A DNA stretch of 64,000 nt from positions 248,001 to 312,000 of the forward strand of contig JAPLWA010000004.1 of NCBI GenBank assembly GCA_026396835.1, given 5' to 3'. Under the pieces are notes generated by a model. The model was not told where the DNA came from and did no database searches. It saw only the letters and a list, made by a program, of their open reading frames with translations. A program made the translations under genes and the position numbers. The DNA is from Candidatus Falkowbacteria bacterium (GTDB lineage: Bacteria; Patescibacteriota; Patescibacteriia; Patescibacteriales; Patescibacteriaceae). Shown piece after piece: positions 33,228 to 41,407 of this stretch (its first letter is position 1; each line of letters opens with the position of its first letter).

Positions 33228-33236
33228 ATTATAACA
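33228..33236 (-). promoter_or_regulatory. Extended -10 promoter of the pilin array
   Basis: On the minus strand TGT-TATAAT (TATAAT at 33228-33233). No convincing -35 box is seen. Its position about 30 bases before the first pilin ATG fits. Confidence 0.5.
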
Positions 33237-33315
33237 CAAATGTGAGGCAAAATTAGTTATTCTTTTTTGGCTATTAGATAAAAAGCGACTACCTGTTAAT
33301 AGCAAATCCATGCAA

Positions 33316-33346
33316 ACAAAAAACAGACCTTGCGGCCTGTTTTTAA
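33316..33346 (-). terminator. Terminator of the secE-nusG-rplK-rplA transcript
   Basis: AAACAGGCC (33334-33342) pairs with GGTCTGTTT (33321-33329, one wobble) and is followed on the minus strand by T residues. It lies 10 bases past the rplA stop. Confidence 0.85.
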
Positions 33347-33355
33347 TTGCACTAA

Positions 33356-34087
33356 TTAGAATTGAATTTTTATACCTGGTCCCATGCTTGAACAAATAGC
33401 GGCGTTCTTGATGTAAGTACCTTTTGAACCAGATGGTTTAGCTTTTTTAATGGCTGTAATAACAGTTTCAATATTTTCAGCTAACTTAGCTGTTTCAAAA
33501 GATGTTTTACCAACAGCCACGTGAACGTTAGCTGTGTCATCATTCTTAAAGCTAATCTTACCTTTCTTTAATTCAGCAATAGTTTTAGCTGGGTCAGTTG
33601 TAACTGTTTCGTTTTTTGGTGATGGCATCAAACCACGAGTACCTAAAACTTTTGCAATTTGACCTAGATTTTTCATTAAAGCAGGTTCTGCTACTGCGAC
33701 TTGGAAGTCGGTTTTTTCAGACTTTTTAATTTCAGCAATTAAATCTTCACCACCAACAATGTCAGCACCAGCATCTTTGGCTGCCTTTTCGTGCTCTGGT
33801 GTAACAAAAGCTGCAATTCTTACAGTTTTACCAGTTCCGTGTGGCAAACTAATAGCTGAACGGATTTGTTGATCACCCTTTTTAGTATCAATACCTAATC
33901 TAAAGTGAACTTCAACTGAAGAATCAAATTTAGTTTTAGAAAATTTCTTAACTAGTTCAACAGCTTCGGCTACTGAATATGATTTATTCTTTTCATATTC
34001 ATAGGCCACTTTTTTCTTAGTAGTTTTCTGAACAATCTTTTTCTTAGGTTTTGCACCTTCTGAACTCGACTTAGTTTTTGTAGTCAT
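33356..34087 (-). CDS. rplA: 50S ribosomal protein L1
   Basis: Binds 23S rRNA at the L1 stalk and helps release E-site tRNA. It has a Lys/Ser-rich N-terminal extension (about 28 residues), then the L1 core with the segments VEVHFRLGIDTKKGDQQIR, LGTRGLMPSPKNETVT and the C-terminal KNAAICSSMGPGIKIQF. The length is 243. In the usual order it follows rplK, with a palindromic repeat in between. L1 is missing from some CPR lineages, so its presence narrows the placement. Confidence 0.97.
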   Translation of the reverse strand: MTTKTKSSSEGAKPKKKIVQKTTKKKVAYEYEKNKSYSVAEAVELVKKFSKTKFDSSVEVHFRLGIDTKKGDQQIRSAISLPHGTGKTVRIAAFVTPEHEKAAKDAGADIVGGEDLIAEIKKSEKTDFQVAVAEPALMKNLGQIAKVLGTRGLMPSPKNETVTTDPAKTIAELKKGKISFKNDDTANVHVAVGKTSFETAKLAENIETVITAIKKAKPSGSKGTYIKNAAICSSMGPGIKIQF

Positions 34088-34106
34088 ATTTTTTCGTGGT
34101 AATAAC

Positions 34107-34134
34107 GTCCTCCGTAGCTTTAGCGAAGGGGGAC
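34107..34134. repeat. Palindromic repeat between rplK and rplA
   Basis: GTCCTCCGTAGCTTTAGCG followed by AAGGGGGAC, an imperfect hairpin. On the minus strand it contains CTTCGCTAAAGCTACGGAG, related to the repeats at 2558-2585 and 50219-50236. Confidence 0.6.
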
Positions 34135-34149
34135 TCCCACAATTAATAA

Positions 34150-34578
34150 TTAATCTTTTTTGATTTCAACGCCCATTTGTCTAGCAGTACCAGCAATAAT
34201 TTTGCTAGCTGCTTCAATGTCACGAGCGTTTAAATCAGAAATTTTTATTTTAGCAATTTCCTTAAGCTGACTCTCAGTAATAGAACCAACTTTTTCGGTC
34301 AAAGGTTTACCTGAACCCTTTTCGATTTTAGCGTACTTCTTAATCAATTCTGAAGCTGGAGCTGTTTTCATGATAAAAGTATAAGTTCTATCAGCGTAAA
34401 CAGTGATTTCTACTGGAACAACGTCGCCCATACGATCTTTGGAAGCGGCGTTAAATTTAGTACAAAATTCAGCAATGTTCAAACCATGTTGACCCAAAGC
34501 TGGACCAATTGGAGGAGCTGGGTTAGCTTGACCACCGCGAACTTGTAATTTTATAACTGTTAATATTTTTTTAGCCAT
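34150..34578 (-). CDS. rplK: 50S ribosomal protein L11
   Basis: Part of the GTPase-associated centre of the ribosome. The N-terminal signature is [20 protein letters not shown], and the C-terminal RNA-binding domain ends [20 protein letters not shown]. The 142 residues are typical. It lies between nusG and rplA, the standard order. rplJ and rplL do not follow in this genome segment. Confidence 0.98.
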   Translation of the reverse strand: MAKKILTVIKLQVRGGQANPAPPIGPALGQHGLNIAEFCTKFNAASKDRMGDVVPVEITVYADRTYTFIMKTAPASELIKKYAKIEKGSGKPLTEKVGSITESQLKEIAKIKISDLNARDIEAASKIIAGTARQMGVEIKKD

Positions 34579-34586
34579 ATAAAAGG

Positions 34587-34660
34587 TTGTTAGTAGATAG
34601 CCGTTAGTTGCTAGGGCGAAGTAAATTTATCGCCCAACAACCAACAACTAACAACTAGTT
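34587..34660. repeat. Nested inverted repeat between nusG and rplK
   Basis: GGGCGA (34612-34617) pairs with TCGCCC (34629-34634) around TAAATTTA. Outside it, GTTGTTAGT-type sequence on the left faces CAACAACTAACAAC on the right. It is probably another repeat element. It would fold in the leader of rplK. Confidence 0.5.
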
Positions 34661-34661
34661 T

Positions 34662-35207
34662 TTAGATTTTTTTAATTTGTAAGAAGTCAAGCTCCACTGG
34701 CGTTTCACGGCCGAACATGGATAGAAGCACCTTGACTTTACCTTTGCTCTGGTCAACTTCAATAACTTTACCTTCAAGGTTCTTAAAGGGACCATCAACC
34801 ACGCGAACAGGGGAACCTTCAGTAACATCAATTTGGAATTTAGGTTCTTCAACACCCATTCTCTTTTGTAAATCTTTAATTTCTACTTCCGAGACAGGAG
34901 TTGGAATATTACCTGTACCAATAAAACCTGTAACGTTTGGAGTATTGCGGACAGCGTACCAAGAATCATCAGTTACAACCATTTCAACTAAAATGTAGCC
35001 AGGGAAGATTTTTTCTTCAATGACTTTTCTTTTTCCATTATGGATTTTAATCTTCTTTTCTTTAGGGATTAGAATATTAAAAATTTTATCCTCCATATCC
35101 ATGGATTCAACACGTTGCTGAAGATTTTCAGCTACGTTTTCTTCATAGCCGGAATAAGTATGAATAACATACCAGCGTCGGCCTTGGTTTAGCGTTTGTT
35201 TCGCCAT
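34662..35207 (-). CDS. nusG: Transcription termination/antitermination protein NusG
   Basis: Binds RNA polymerase and couples it to Rho or ribosomes. It has an NGN domain opening RRWYVIHTYSGYEENVAENL and containing FPGYILVEMVVTDDSWYAVR, then a KOW domain (GSPVRVVDGPFKNLEGKVIE). The length of 181 is normal. It starts 5 bases after secE and is separated from rplK by a palindromic repeat region. Confidence 0.98.
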   Translation of the reverse strand: MAKQTLNQGRRWYVIHTYSGYEENVAENLQQRVESMDMEDKIFNILIPKEKKIKIHNGKRKVIEEKIFPGYILVEMVVTDDSWYAVRNTPNVTGFIGTGNIPTPVSEVEIKDLQKRMGVEEPKFQIDVTEGSPVRVVDGPFKNLEGKVIEVDQSKGKVKVLLSMFGRETPVELDFLQIKKI

Positions 35208-35212
35208 ATTGT

Positions 35213-35398
35213 TTAGCGATTAAGAGTTTTTTCAATGATAAAAACAAAAAGATAGTCTAGACCGCCTAGAAAGACAGCCATAGCAAGACTAACGCCAATA
35301 ACCAAAAGAGTATAGTTATATGTCTCTTTCTTTGTTGGCCAGGTCACTTTCTTCATTTCAGCAAGTGCCTCTTTAAGATAGTTTATAAGTTTGTCCAT
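35213..35398 (-). CDS. secE: Protein translocase subunit SecE
   Basis: Small subunit of SecYEG. It has 61 residues with the conserved amphipathic helix and motif EMKKVTWPTKKETYNYT, followed by one membrane helix (LLVIGVSLAMAVFLGGLDYL). It is the first gene of secE-nusG-rplK-rplA, with a promoter about 50 bases upstream. Confidence 0.96.
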   Translation of the reverse strand: MDKLINYLKEALAEMKKVTWPTKKETYNYTLLVIGVSLAMAVFLGGLDYLFVFIIEKTLNR

Positions 35399-35445
35399 AA
35401 AAATGGTTTAAAAAACAGCCCCGGACGGGCCATTAAGATGCTTTT

Positions 35446-35475
35446 ATAATACCAAAAATAGTCAAACAGTGTCAA
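35446..35475 (-). promoter_or_regulatory. Promoter of secE-nusG-rplK-rplA
   Basis: On the minus strand TTGACA (35470-35475), 18 bases, TATTAT (35446-35451). It leaves a leader of about 40 bases with a GC-rich segment (GGCCCGTCCGGGGC). Confidence 0.8.
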
Positions 35476-35489
35476 TAGCCACAAATAAT

Positions 35490-35519
35490 TTGGAGATAAG
35501 TAATAGAATACTGTATAAT
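35490..35519 (+). promoter_or_regulatory. Promoter of the membrane protein/Clp unit
   Basis: TTGGAG (35490-35495), 18 bases, TATAAT (35514-35519). It is divergent from the secE promoter, and the ATG follows 14 bases after the -10 box. Confidence 0.65.
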
Positions 35520-35532
35520 TAAGATAATTCAT

Positions 35533-35901
35533 ATGAATCTAACATCAGCCATAATTGACAGCGGAAAAGTTTTAATCCAGTTCATCTGGGATCTTTTGTA
35601 TTTTCCATTTTGGTGGTATTCGCGAGGTTTTTGGGAGGTCTTAAAATGGGCTGGAAGATTCTTATTACGTCAAATCAGTATAACTGGTTTGATAGTTTGG
35701 GTACAAAATCTATTTACTCCGATGTTCGGTCAGCACGATTTCTCTGGCGTGGTAATTAGTTTTTTTGTGCGCTCCATCCAGATTATTGTTCGCAGTATCG
35801 TGATGCTTTTTTGGTTATTCTATGTTGTGGCTGCTATTTTGCTTTGGTTAATCGCTCCGGTTTATATACTTTATCAATTAATACTTCAGTTAAGTTTTTA
35901 A
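35533..35901 (+). CDS. Hypothetical membrane protein, 122 aa
   Basis: A membrane protein that I cannot assign. It is rich in Trp and Phe and has about three helices (LIQFIWDLLYFPFWWYSRGF, FFVRSIQIIVRSIVMLFWLF, VVAAILLWLIAPVYILYQLI). It lies 9 bases before the membrane-anchored Clp ATPase, on the same message, so the two may act together at the membrane. Confidence 0.7.
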   Translation: MNLTSAIIDSGKVLIQFIWDLLYFPFWWYSRGFWEVLKWAGRFLLRQISITGLIVWVQNLFTPMFGQHDFSGVVISFFVRSIQIIVRSIVMLFWLFYVVAAILLWLIAPVYILYQLILQLSF

Positions 35902-35910
35902 AACATTGTC

Positions 35911-38685
35911 ATGTCCGAAACAGCTTCTCAAAATCAAACATTGCCTTTAGTTGTCTGTCCAACTTGTAATGGTACTGGTCGCTTGCGAACGTCCGCTTGT
36001 TCTAATTGCGGTGGTTTAGGTTTAGGCGCTTTTCATAATGAAAAATTTTTGTATTTTTCTTTAGCCTTATCGCCAGCCTTGATTCGCCTACAAGCTGTAA
36101 AGAAGATTATTGATTTAGTAATCAATATTGTTTGTTTTGTTTTAGGTGGTCTTGGTATAGTAGCGCTCGGTTTTTGGCTTTATCTTCATGGCGGAATTAT
36201 AAGTGCTTTTACTTTAATGACTCCAGCAGCCTTAAAGCACCTAGCATTTTGGCGAATGCAACATTGGCTTCTATTCTTATTTTGGTTAAGTACTATTCCT
36301 GACATGTATGTTGTTTATCGTCTAGCTAGAGCTAGACAAAATGATCATAAAATCAAACCGCCAATGTATAGCAGTAATCAGGTTATAACAGCAGCCTCTC
36401 AGGATTGGGCGGTACTTAAAAAACAACACGCCAAACACATTAACACTTCTGAAAGTTTGGATAAACAGGCCGAGAAAGTCGTTGAAGAGGCATTTATGAC
36501 CGCAACTCGTTTTAAACACAGTACTATTGAACCAATACATATTTTTACAGCTTGCTTGTTTACGAGCGGAGAAATTGGTGCGGTTTTTTCTCGCTTAACG
36601 GTTAATGAAAAGAAATTTGTTCAAGGTCTTGAACATCAACTAGAAGCAAGAGCTGCACAAGGTGGTGCACCAGTTTTTAGTTCGGCAGTAAACGAAATAA
36701 TAGTTGAAGCCTACGCTACTGCTTGGGATTATGGGCAAGAAAAAATTCGAGCTCTTGATTTACTTGTGCCAGCTTATGATCGTGATGAAAATCTTAGAGA
36801 GTTATTATATGAGTTAGAAATTGAGCGCACTGAATTAGTTAATGCTGTGGCTTGGTTTAGAACAAATAATCAAATCATTACTCAACATGAACTTTTCCGT
36901 CGTTTAGCTCGTCTTAAGCCATCAACCAACATGGATCGAGCTTATACGGCTTTATCAACTCCGTTATTAAATAATTATTCTCATGATTGGACACTTGCTG
37001 CTAAATGGGGGAGAGTTGATCTTTGTTTGGCGCGCGATAAAGAAATAAGACAAATTTTTGATGGTGTTGAAAGTGGCCGTTATGGCATGATGTTAGTTGG
37101 TCCGATTGGCGTTGGTAAAGAAACTTTGATTGGCGGCATCGCTCGTTTAATGGTTTTAGAAACTGTACCAAAACAGTTTCAAGATAAACGCTTAATCGAA
37201 GTTGATATTCCTCGCTTAATCGGGGGCTCAACTCCAGCTCAGGCTGAAGAGCGATTATTAACTGTTATTGCCGAAGTTTCACGCGCCAGAAATATTATTT
37301 TATATTTGAAAGATTTGGAAAAGATTTTAGGTATTAGCTCTGGTGGGGAAGAAAGTCTAGATTTAGCATCAGTCTTAGCTGACGCTATAAGTCGCGGCGC
37401 TATATATTGCTTGGCATCAACGACGGATGAAAACTATGCTAAATACTTAGAGAAATCAGCGCTCGGTTCAGTCATGGCTAAAATCGATGTACCTGAGCCT
37501 GATGTTAACCGCGCTATCTTAATGATTGAAAGTAAGCTTGGTTATATGGAAGGCAAATATGGTGTTTATTTTTCTTATCATGCTTTAGCCGAAGTTGTTT
37601 CTCTAACTGACCGCTACATGCATGATAAATATTTACCATCAATTGCTTTAGAAGTACTTGAATCAGTTGCCGTAAAAGTTTCACGCCGCGAAAATAAAAC
37701 TGTTGATCGTGATGCGATTGCTCAAGTTATTACGGAAATTACTAAAATCCCAGTTACAAAACTAACTCAAGACGAAAGCGCTAATTTATTAAATCTTGAA
37801 GAAAAAATTCACGCTCGAATGATTGGCCAAGATGAAGCGGTTGATATGGTTTCTTCAGCCTTGCGTCGTGCTCGTGTTGAGCTACGTGAAGGCAAGCGAC
37901 CAATTGCGAACTTCTTATTCCTTGGACCAACCGGTGTTGGTAAAACTGAATTGGCTAAAACTGTTGCTGAGGTTTATTTTGGTCGCGAAGATTATATGAT
38001 TCGTTTGGACATGAGTGAATATCAGAATAAAGACAGTGTTAGCAAAATGATTGGTGATCAAACTGGTGTTAGTGGTTATTTAACTGAAGCCGTTCGTAAG
38101 ATGCCATTCTCACTTATCTTGTTGGATGAAATTGAAAAAGCTCACCCTGATATTTTAAACTTGTTCCTACAGGTAATGGATGACGGACGATTAACTGACG
38201 GACAAGGCAAAACAATTGATTTCACAAACTCAGTTATTATTGCCACTTCAAACGTGGGCTCAGCATTAATTCAAGAAAATGTTCGCGCCGGTAAATCTAT
38301 GGAAATTATTAAGGAAGAATTGATTGAAAAGGAATTAGTTAAAGCCATGCGACCAGAACTTATTAACCGTTTTGATGGTGTTATTATCTTTAAGCCTTTA
38401 GAAAAAGAAAATGTTATCGCCATTGCTCGCAATATGCTTAAAAAGATTGCTAAGATGTTGGAGACTAAAGGTTATGGCTTTGAAGTATCAGATAAAGCAG
38501 TTGAGCAATTAGCTGAGTTAGGTTTTGAACCTGAATTCGGAGCACGTCCTCTACGAAGACTTTTGCAGGAAAGAGTTGAAGATCAGATTGCCACGAAAAT
38601 TCTTGAGGGCGGTATGGGACGCCGCGATACAATTGTAATTGCTGATGATTTAAGTTTGTCGGTTAAAAAGGCGGAAACCTTATAA
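35911..38685 (+). CDS. Membrane-anchored Clp/Hsp100-type AAA+ ATPase with zinc-finger head
   Basis: A 924-residue relative of ClpC/ClpB. In order: two CxxCxGxG zinc motifs like DnaJ (CPTCNGTG at 16-23 and CSNCGGLG at 30-37), two membrane helices (about 68-95 and 115-135), a Clp-N-like region, AAA domain 1, and AAA domain 2 with the small C-terminal domain. Domain 2 is intact (GPTGVGKTELAK, LILLDEIEKAHP). Domain 1 looks inactive: Walker A reads GPIGVGKE with Glu for Thr/Ser, and the Walker B region reads ILYLKDLEK. No ClpP loop is obvious. It probably unfolds proteins at the membrane. Confidence 0.88.
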   Translation: MSETASQNQTLPLVVCPTCNGTGRLRTSACSNCGGLGLGAFHNEKFLYFSLALSPALIRLQAVKKIIDLVINIVCFVLGGLGIVALGFWLYLHGGIISAFTLMTPAALKHLAFWRMQHWLLFLFWLSTIPDMYVVYRLARARQNDHKIKPPMYSSNQVITAASQDWAVLKKQHAKHINTSESLDKQAEKVVEEAFMTATRFKHSTIEPIHIFTACLFTSGEIGAVFSRLTVNEKKFVQGLEHQLEARAAQGGAPVFSSAVNEIIVEAYATAWDYGQEKIRALDLLVPAYDRDENLRELLYELEIERTELVNAVAWFRTNNQIITQHELFRRLARLKPSTNMDRAYTALSTPLLNNYSHDWTLAAKWGRVDLCLARDKEIRQIFDGVESGRYGMMLVGPIGVGKETLIGGIARLMVLETVPKQFQDKRLIEVDIPRLIGGSTPAQAEERLLTVIAEVSRARNIILYLKDLEKILGISSGGEESLDLASVLADAISRGAIYCLASTTDENYAKYLEKSALGSVMAKIDVPEPDVNRAILMIESKLGYMEGKYGVYFSYHALAEVVSLTDRYMHDKYLPSIALEVLESVAVKVSRRENKTVDRDAIAQVITEITKIPVTKLTQDESANLLNLEEKIHARMIGQDEAVDMVSSALRRARVELREGKRPIANFLFLGPTGVGKTELAKTVAEVYFGREDYMIRLDMSEYQNKDSVSKMIGDQTGVSGYLTEAVRKMPFSLILLDEIEKAHPDILNLFLQVMDDGRLTDGQGKTIDFTNSVIIATSNVGSALIQENVRAGKSMEIIKEELIEKELVKAMRPELINRFDGVIIFKPLEKENVIAIARNMLKKIAKMLETKGYGFEVSDKAVEQLAELGFEPEFGARPLRRLLQERVEDQIATKILEGGMGRRDTIVIADDLSLSVKKAETL

Positions 38686-38687
38686 TT

Positions 38688-39308
38688 ATGTCCAATATAG
38701 AACGAATTTGTGTTTTTGGCGACTCAACAGCTTGGGGAGCCTGGGATTGCGAAAGAGGCGGCTGGGTTAATCGACTCTGGCTTTTTGTTGGAGAAAGATA
38801 TCTTTCTCATCAAGGAGATTTCAAAGAATTTTATAATTTAAGTATTTCAGGGGCTACTTCACAAACTATTTTAGATCGCTTTGAAAATGAAGTTAAAATT
38901 AGAGAAGCCGAGGCAATAATTTTCCAAACTGGTAATAATGACTCAGCTTTTCTTAAGGAGCTTGGTAACTATTGGATTAAACCGGATCAATTTAGAGCCA
39001 ATATTGAAGAAATTATTAAACGCGCCAAAAACATAACTTCAAATATTATATTTATTGGTGCTGAAAAAATGGATGAAACAAAAACTAAGCCAGTTTCTTG
39101 GGCTGATGTTTATTATGTTAATGAATCAATAAAAAAATATAATGACATAATGCAAGAAGCTTGCCTTAGAGAAGGCGTTCTATTTTTAGACACTTTTAAT
39201 CTGTTAGATAATAATGATTTAAAAGACGGCGTTCATCCAAACAGTTCAGGCCATACTAAAATATTTGAAAAAGTTAAAGAGTGTTTGATTAATCAAGCCT
39301 GGATTTAA
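38688..39308 (+). CDS. SGNH/GDSL-family hydrolase
   Basis: An esterase or lipase-like enzyme of the SGNH superfamily, 206 residues. Block I is CVFGDSTAWGAW (nucleophile Ser), block II has a Gly in NLSISGATS, block III is FQTGNNDS, and block V is DGVHPNSSGH with the catalytic Asp and His. There is no signal peptide, so it is probably cytoplasmic. The gene starts 2 bases after the Clp gene and is followed 6 bases later by the WecA-like transferase, which suggests work on cell-surface carbohydrate or lipid. The substrate is unknown. Confidence 0.88.
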   Translation: MSNIERICVFGDSTAWGAWDCERGGWVNRLWLFVGERYLSHQGDFKEFYNLSISGATSQTILDRFENEVKIREAEAIIFQTGNNDSAFLKELGNYWIKPDQFRANIEEIIKRAKNITSNIIFIGAEKMDETKTKPVSWADVYYVNESIKKYNDIMQEACLREGVLFLDTFNLLDNNDLKDGVHPNSSGHTKIFEKVKECLINQAWI

Positions 39309-39314
39309 ATAATT

Positions 39315-40343
39315 ATGATATTTTATTTTGTTTTTTTTATTGTCACCTTTTTTCTTTCTTGGCTCTTAACTATCGTGGTCAAAGAACTAGCATTTCAATA
39401 CAAAGTTTTAGATTATCCTCGTGGCAGACATCAACATGAAAAGCCAACTCCTTTGTTGGGTGGCTTGGCTATATTCTTAGCTTTAGCTATTAGTTTATAT
39501 GCTGGCAGGTTTTTAATTTTAGCTGGCAAACTTGAACCACGTCATTGGTTAGGTGTTTTAGCTGGCGCTACAATTTTACTAATTGGTGGCATAATTGATG
39601 ATGTAAAAAAACTTTCTCCTTACAAACAATTTCTTTTTCCATTGTTAGCTGCCGTCGCTGTTGTCGTCGGGGGAGTGGGTATTGAAAAAATCACTAATCC
39701 ATTTGGCGGATTTTTTTACTTTAATGATTGGTTAATTCCTGCTTTTTCTATTCTATGGCTTTTAGGTATGATGTTTACGACAAAATTATTAGATGGAGTT
39801 GATGGCTTAGTTAGTTCGATTGGTGCGGTTGGTGCATTTATTATTTTTCTCTTTACAATTACGACACGTTGGTATCAACCAGACATTGCTTTCGCTGCTT
39901 TAATGTTAGCCGCTGCTTGTCTTGGTTTTTTGGTTTTAAATTGGTCTCCAGCTAAAATATTTTTAGGTGAATCAGGCGCATTGTTAATTGGTTTTGTGCT
40001 TGGTGTATTATCAATCATTTCTGGCGGTAAAATTGCCATTGCCTTACTTATTATGGGTGTTCCAATACTAGATGTAGCTTGGACCATAATAAGGCGTTTA
40101 CTAGCTAAAAAGAATCCATTTAAATCAGCCGACAGAGAACATCTTCACTTTAGACTGCTAGATTCAGGCCTAGGAGCTAGGAAAACAGTTCTGGCCTTTG
40201 CTTTGACTTCCTTTATTTTTGGACTAAGTGCGTTGTTTTTGCAGAGTAGAGGCAAGCTGTTAAGCTTGGTCATTCTTGGCGCTTTAATGATTTTGGCAAT
40301 TGCTATGTTTTCTTGGCTTGACAGGAAAGCTAAAATTAGATAA
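39315..40343 (+). CDS. Undecaprenyl-phosphate sugar-1-phosphate transferase, WecA/TagO type
   Basis: Membrane enzyme that starts lipid-linked glycan synthesis by moving a sugar-1-phosphate onto undecaprenyl phosphate. The 342 residues have about ten helices. Family motifs are visible: YPRGRHQHEKPTPLLGG near the N-terminus, GGIIDDVKKLSP, TTKLLDGVDGLVSS and HLHFRLLDSG. It belongs to the MraY superfamily but lacks MraY features, and a true mraY is at 48023. It is probably the first enzyme of a surface polysaccharide or teichoic-acid-like pathway. Confidence 0.9.
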   Translation: MIFYFVFFIVTFFLSWLLTIVVKELAFQYKVLDYPRGRHQHEKPTPLLGGLAIFLALAISLYAGRFLILAGKLEPRHWLGVLAGATILLIGGIIDDVKKLSPYKQFLFPLLAAVAVVVGGVGIEKITNPFGGFFYFNDWLIPAFSILWLLGMMFTTKLLDGVDGLVSSIGAVGAFIIFLFTITTRWYQPDIAFAALMLAAACLGFLVLNWSPAKIFLGESGALLIGFVLGVLSIISGGKIAIALLIMGVPILDVAWTIIRRLLAKKNPFKSADREHLHFRLLDSGLGARKTVLAFALTSFIFGLSALFLQSRGKLLSLVILGALMILAIAMFSWLDRKAKIR

Positions 40344-40403
40344 TATTTGGTTATTATTCCTTAGCTCTGCTAGGGTGTTTTACTAAGAAAATAATTATTC
40401 ACT

Positions 40404-40712
40404 ATGAAATTTGCAGTAATCAAGACTGGCGGAAAGCAATATACAGTCAAAGAAAAAGATATAGTTTCTATTGAAAAACTTGTAGCCGATGACGGCGGTA
40501 AAGTTATTTTTGATACTTTAATGACCTTTGATGACAAGGGCGAGATTGATCTAGGAACCCCAACGTTAGGCGAAAAAGTTGAAGCTAAGGTTATTTCAAC
40601 TGCTAAGACTGATAAGGTTAGCGTTATTAAATATAAGAATAAGACTCGTTATCGACGTAATGTTGGGCATAGACAGATTATGACTAAGGTTGAAATCACA
40701 AAAATCTCTTAA
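40404..40712 (+). CDS. rplU: 50S ribosomal protein L21
   Basis: A 102-residue ribosomal protein with the start MKFAVIKTGGKQYTVKEKD and the C-terminal signature KNKTRYRRNVGHRQ. It normally precedes rpmA (L27), but here a terminator and a Nudix gene follow instead, so the pair is split. Confidence 0.97.
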   Translation: MKFAVIKTGGKQYTVKEKDIVSIEKLVADDGGKVIFDTLMTFDDKGEIDLGTPTLGEKVEAKVISTAKTDKVSVIKYKNKTRYRRNVGHRQIMTKVEITKIS

Positions 40713-40730
40713 ATTTTTTAAGTTTTATAA

Positions 40731-40764
40731 AAGCCCTGAGCTGAATTAGCCCAGGGCTTTTTTT
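40731..40764 (+). terminator. Terminator of rplU
   Basis: AAGCCCTG (40731-40738) pairs with CAGGGCTT (40752-40759), then a T run that merges with the next -35 box. Confidence 0.92.
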
Positions 40765-40791
40765 GACAATTTTTAGTATTTGTTGTTATAT
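40763..40791 (+). promoter_or_regulatory. Sigma-70 promoter of the Nudix gene
   Basis: TTGACA (40763-40768), 17 bases, TTATAT (40786-40791). The -35 box is part of the preceding terminator's T tract. Confidence 0.75.
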
Positions 40792-40828
40792 AAGAACAAA
40801 CGTTTTTTCGAATTAAAAGGAGGGGACA

Positions 40829-41326
40829 ATGCTCCTAAAAAATGGGCCAGTGGTTTTCACTGTTCCACCAATAGATTTTAAGCGAAAGTTTGAAGCCGTG
40901 AGTTGCTATCTTTTATACCGCGAATATATACTTTTCTTAAAGCGTTCTGATGAAGACGATTCAGAACCAGGCAAGCTCGGTGTCCCCACTGGTAAGAGAA
41001 GATCGTACGAAGTGGACATAGATACTGGAGTAAGAGAGGTAAAAGAAGAAACTGGGATTGACTTAAGTAAGCATAAAAATAGATTTATATTTTCAAATCA
41101 ATTTTATATGCGCTATGAGAAGTTTGATTTTTCTTGTAGGACATATGTCATGCATTTACTTGAAAAACCAACAATAGTTCTTTCTTCTGAACATCAGGCC
41201 TATGATTGGTATAAATTAGGTCATGTTCTGTGTCCTACTAGAACCGATGTTCTAGTTAAGGGTTTAAAAGAAGTACTTATCTGTGAAGAAAGATTAGTTC
41301 ACGAAATAATTTCAAAGGCAGCTTAA
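40829..41326 (+). CDS. Nudix hydrolase
   Basis: A 165-residue pyrophosphohydrolase of the Nudix family. The Nudix box is complete: G-x5-E-x7-REVKEETGI, beginning at GKRRSYEVDIDTGV. The strand LLYREYILFLKRSDEDDSEP before it and the later EHQAYDWYKLG fit the fold. The substrate could be a damaged nucleotide or a nucleotide sugar. It stands alone with a promoter, a very strong SD (AAAAGGAGGGG) and a terminator, one of the cassette-type genes that differ from their SD-poor neighbours. Confidence 0.9.
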   Translation: MLLKNGPVVFTVPPIDFKRKFEAVSCYLLYREYILFLKRSDEDDSEPGKLGVPTGKRRSYEVDIDTGVREVKEETGIDLSKHKNRFIFSNQFYMRYEKFDFSCRTYVMHLLEKPTIVLSSEHQAYDWYKLGHVLCPTRTDVLVKGLKEVLICEERLVHEIISKAA

Positions 41327-41340
41327 ATCTTAGAATTAAA

Positions 41341-41375
41341 AAAGGAGTCACGTTTATCGCTGACTCCTTTTAAAA
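41341..41375 (+). terminator. Terminator of the Nudix gene
   Basis: AAAGGAGTCA (41341-41350) pairs perfectly with TGACTCCTTT (41361-41370). Confidence 0.88.
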
Positions 41376-41407
41376 TTTATAAATAGTTTTCCGCTTTTGA
41401 AATATTT

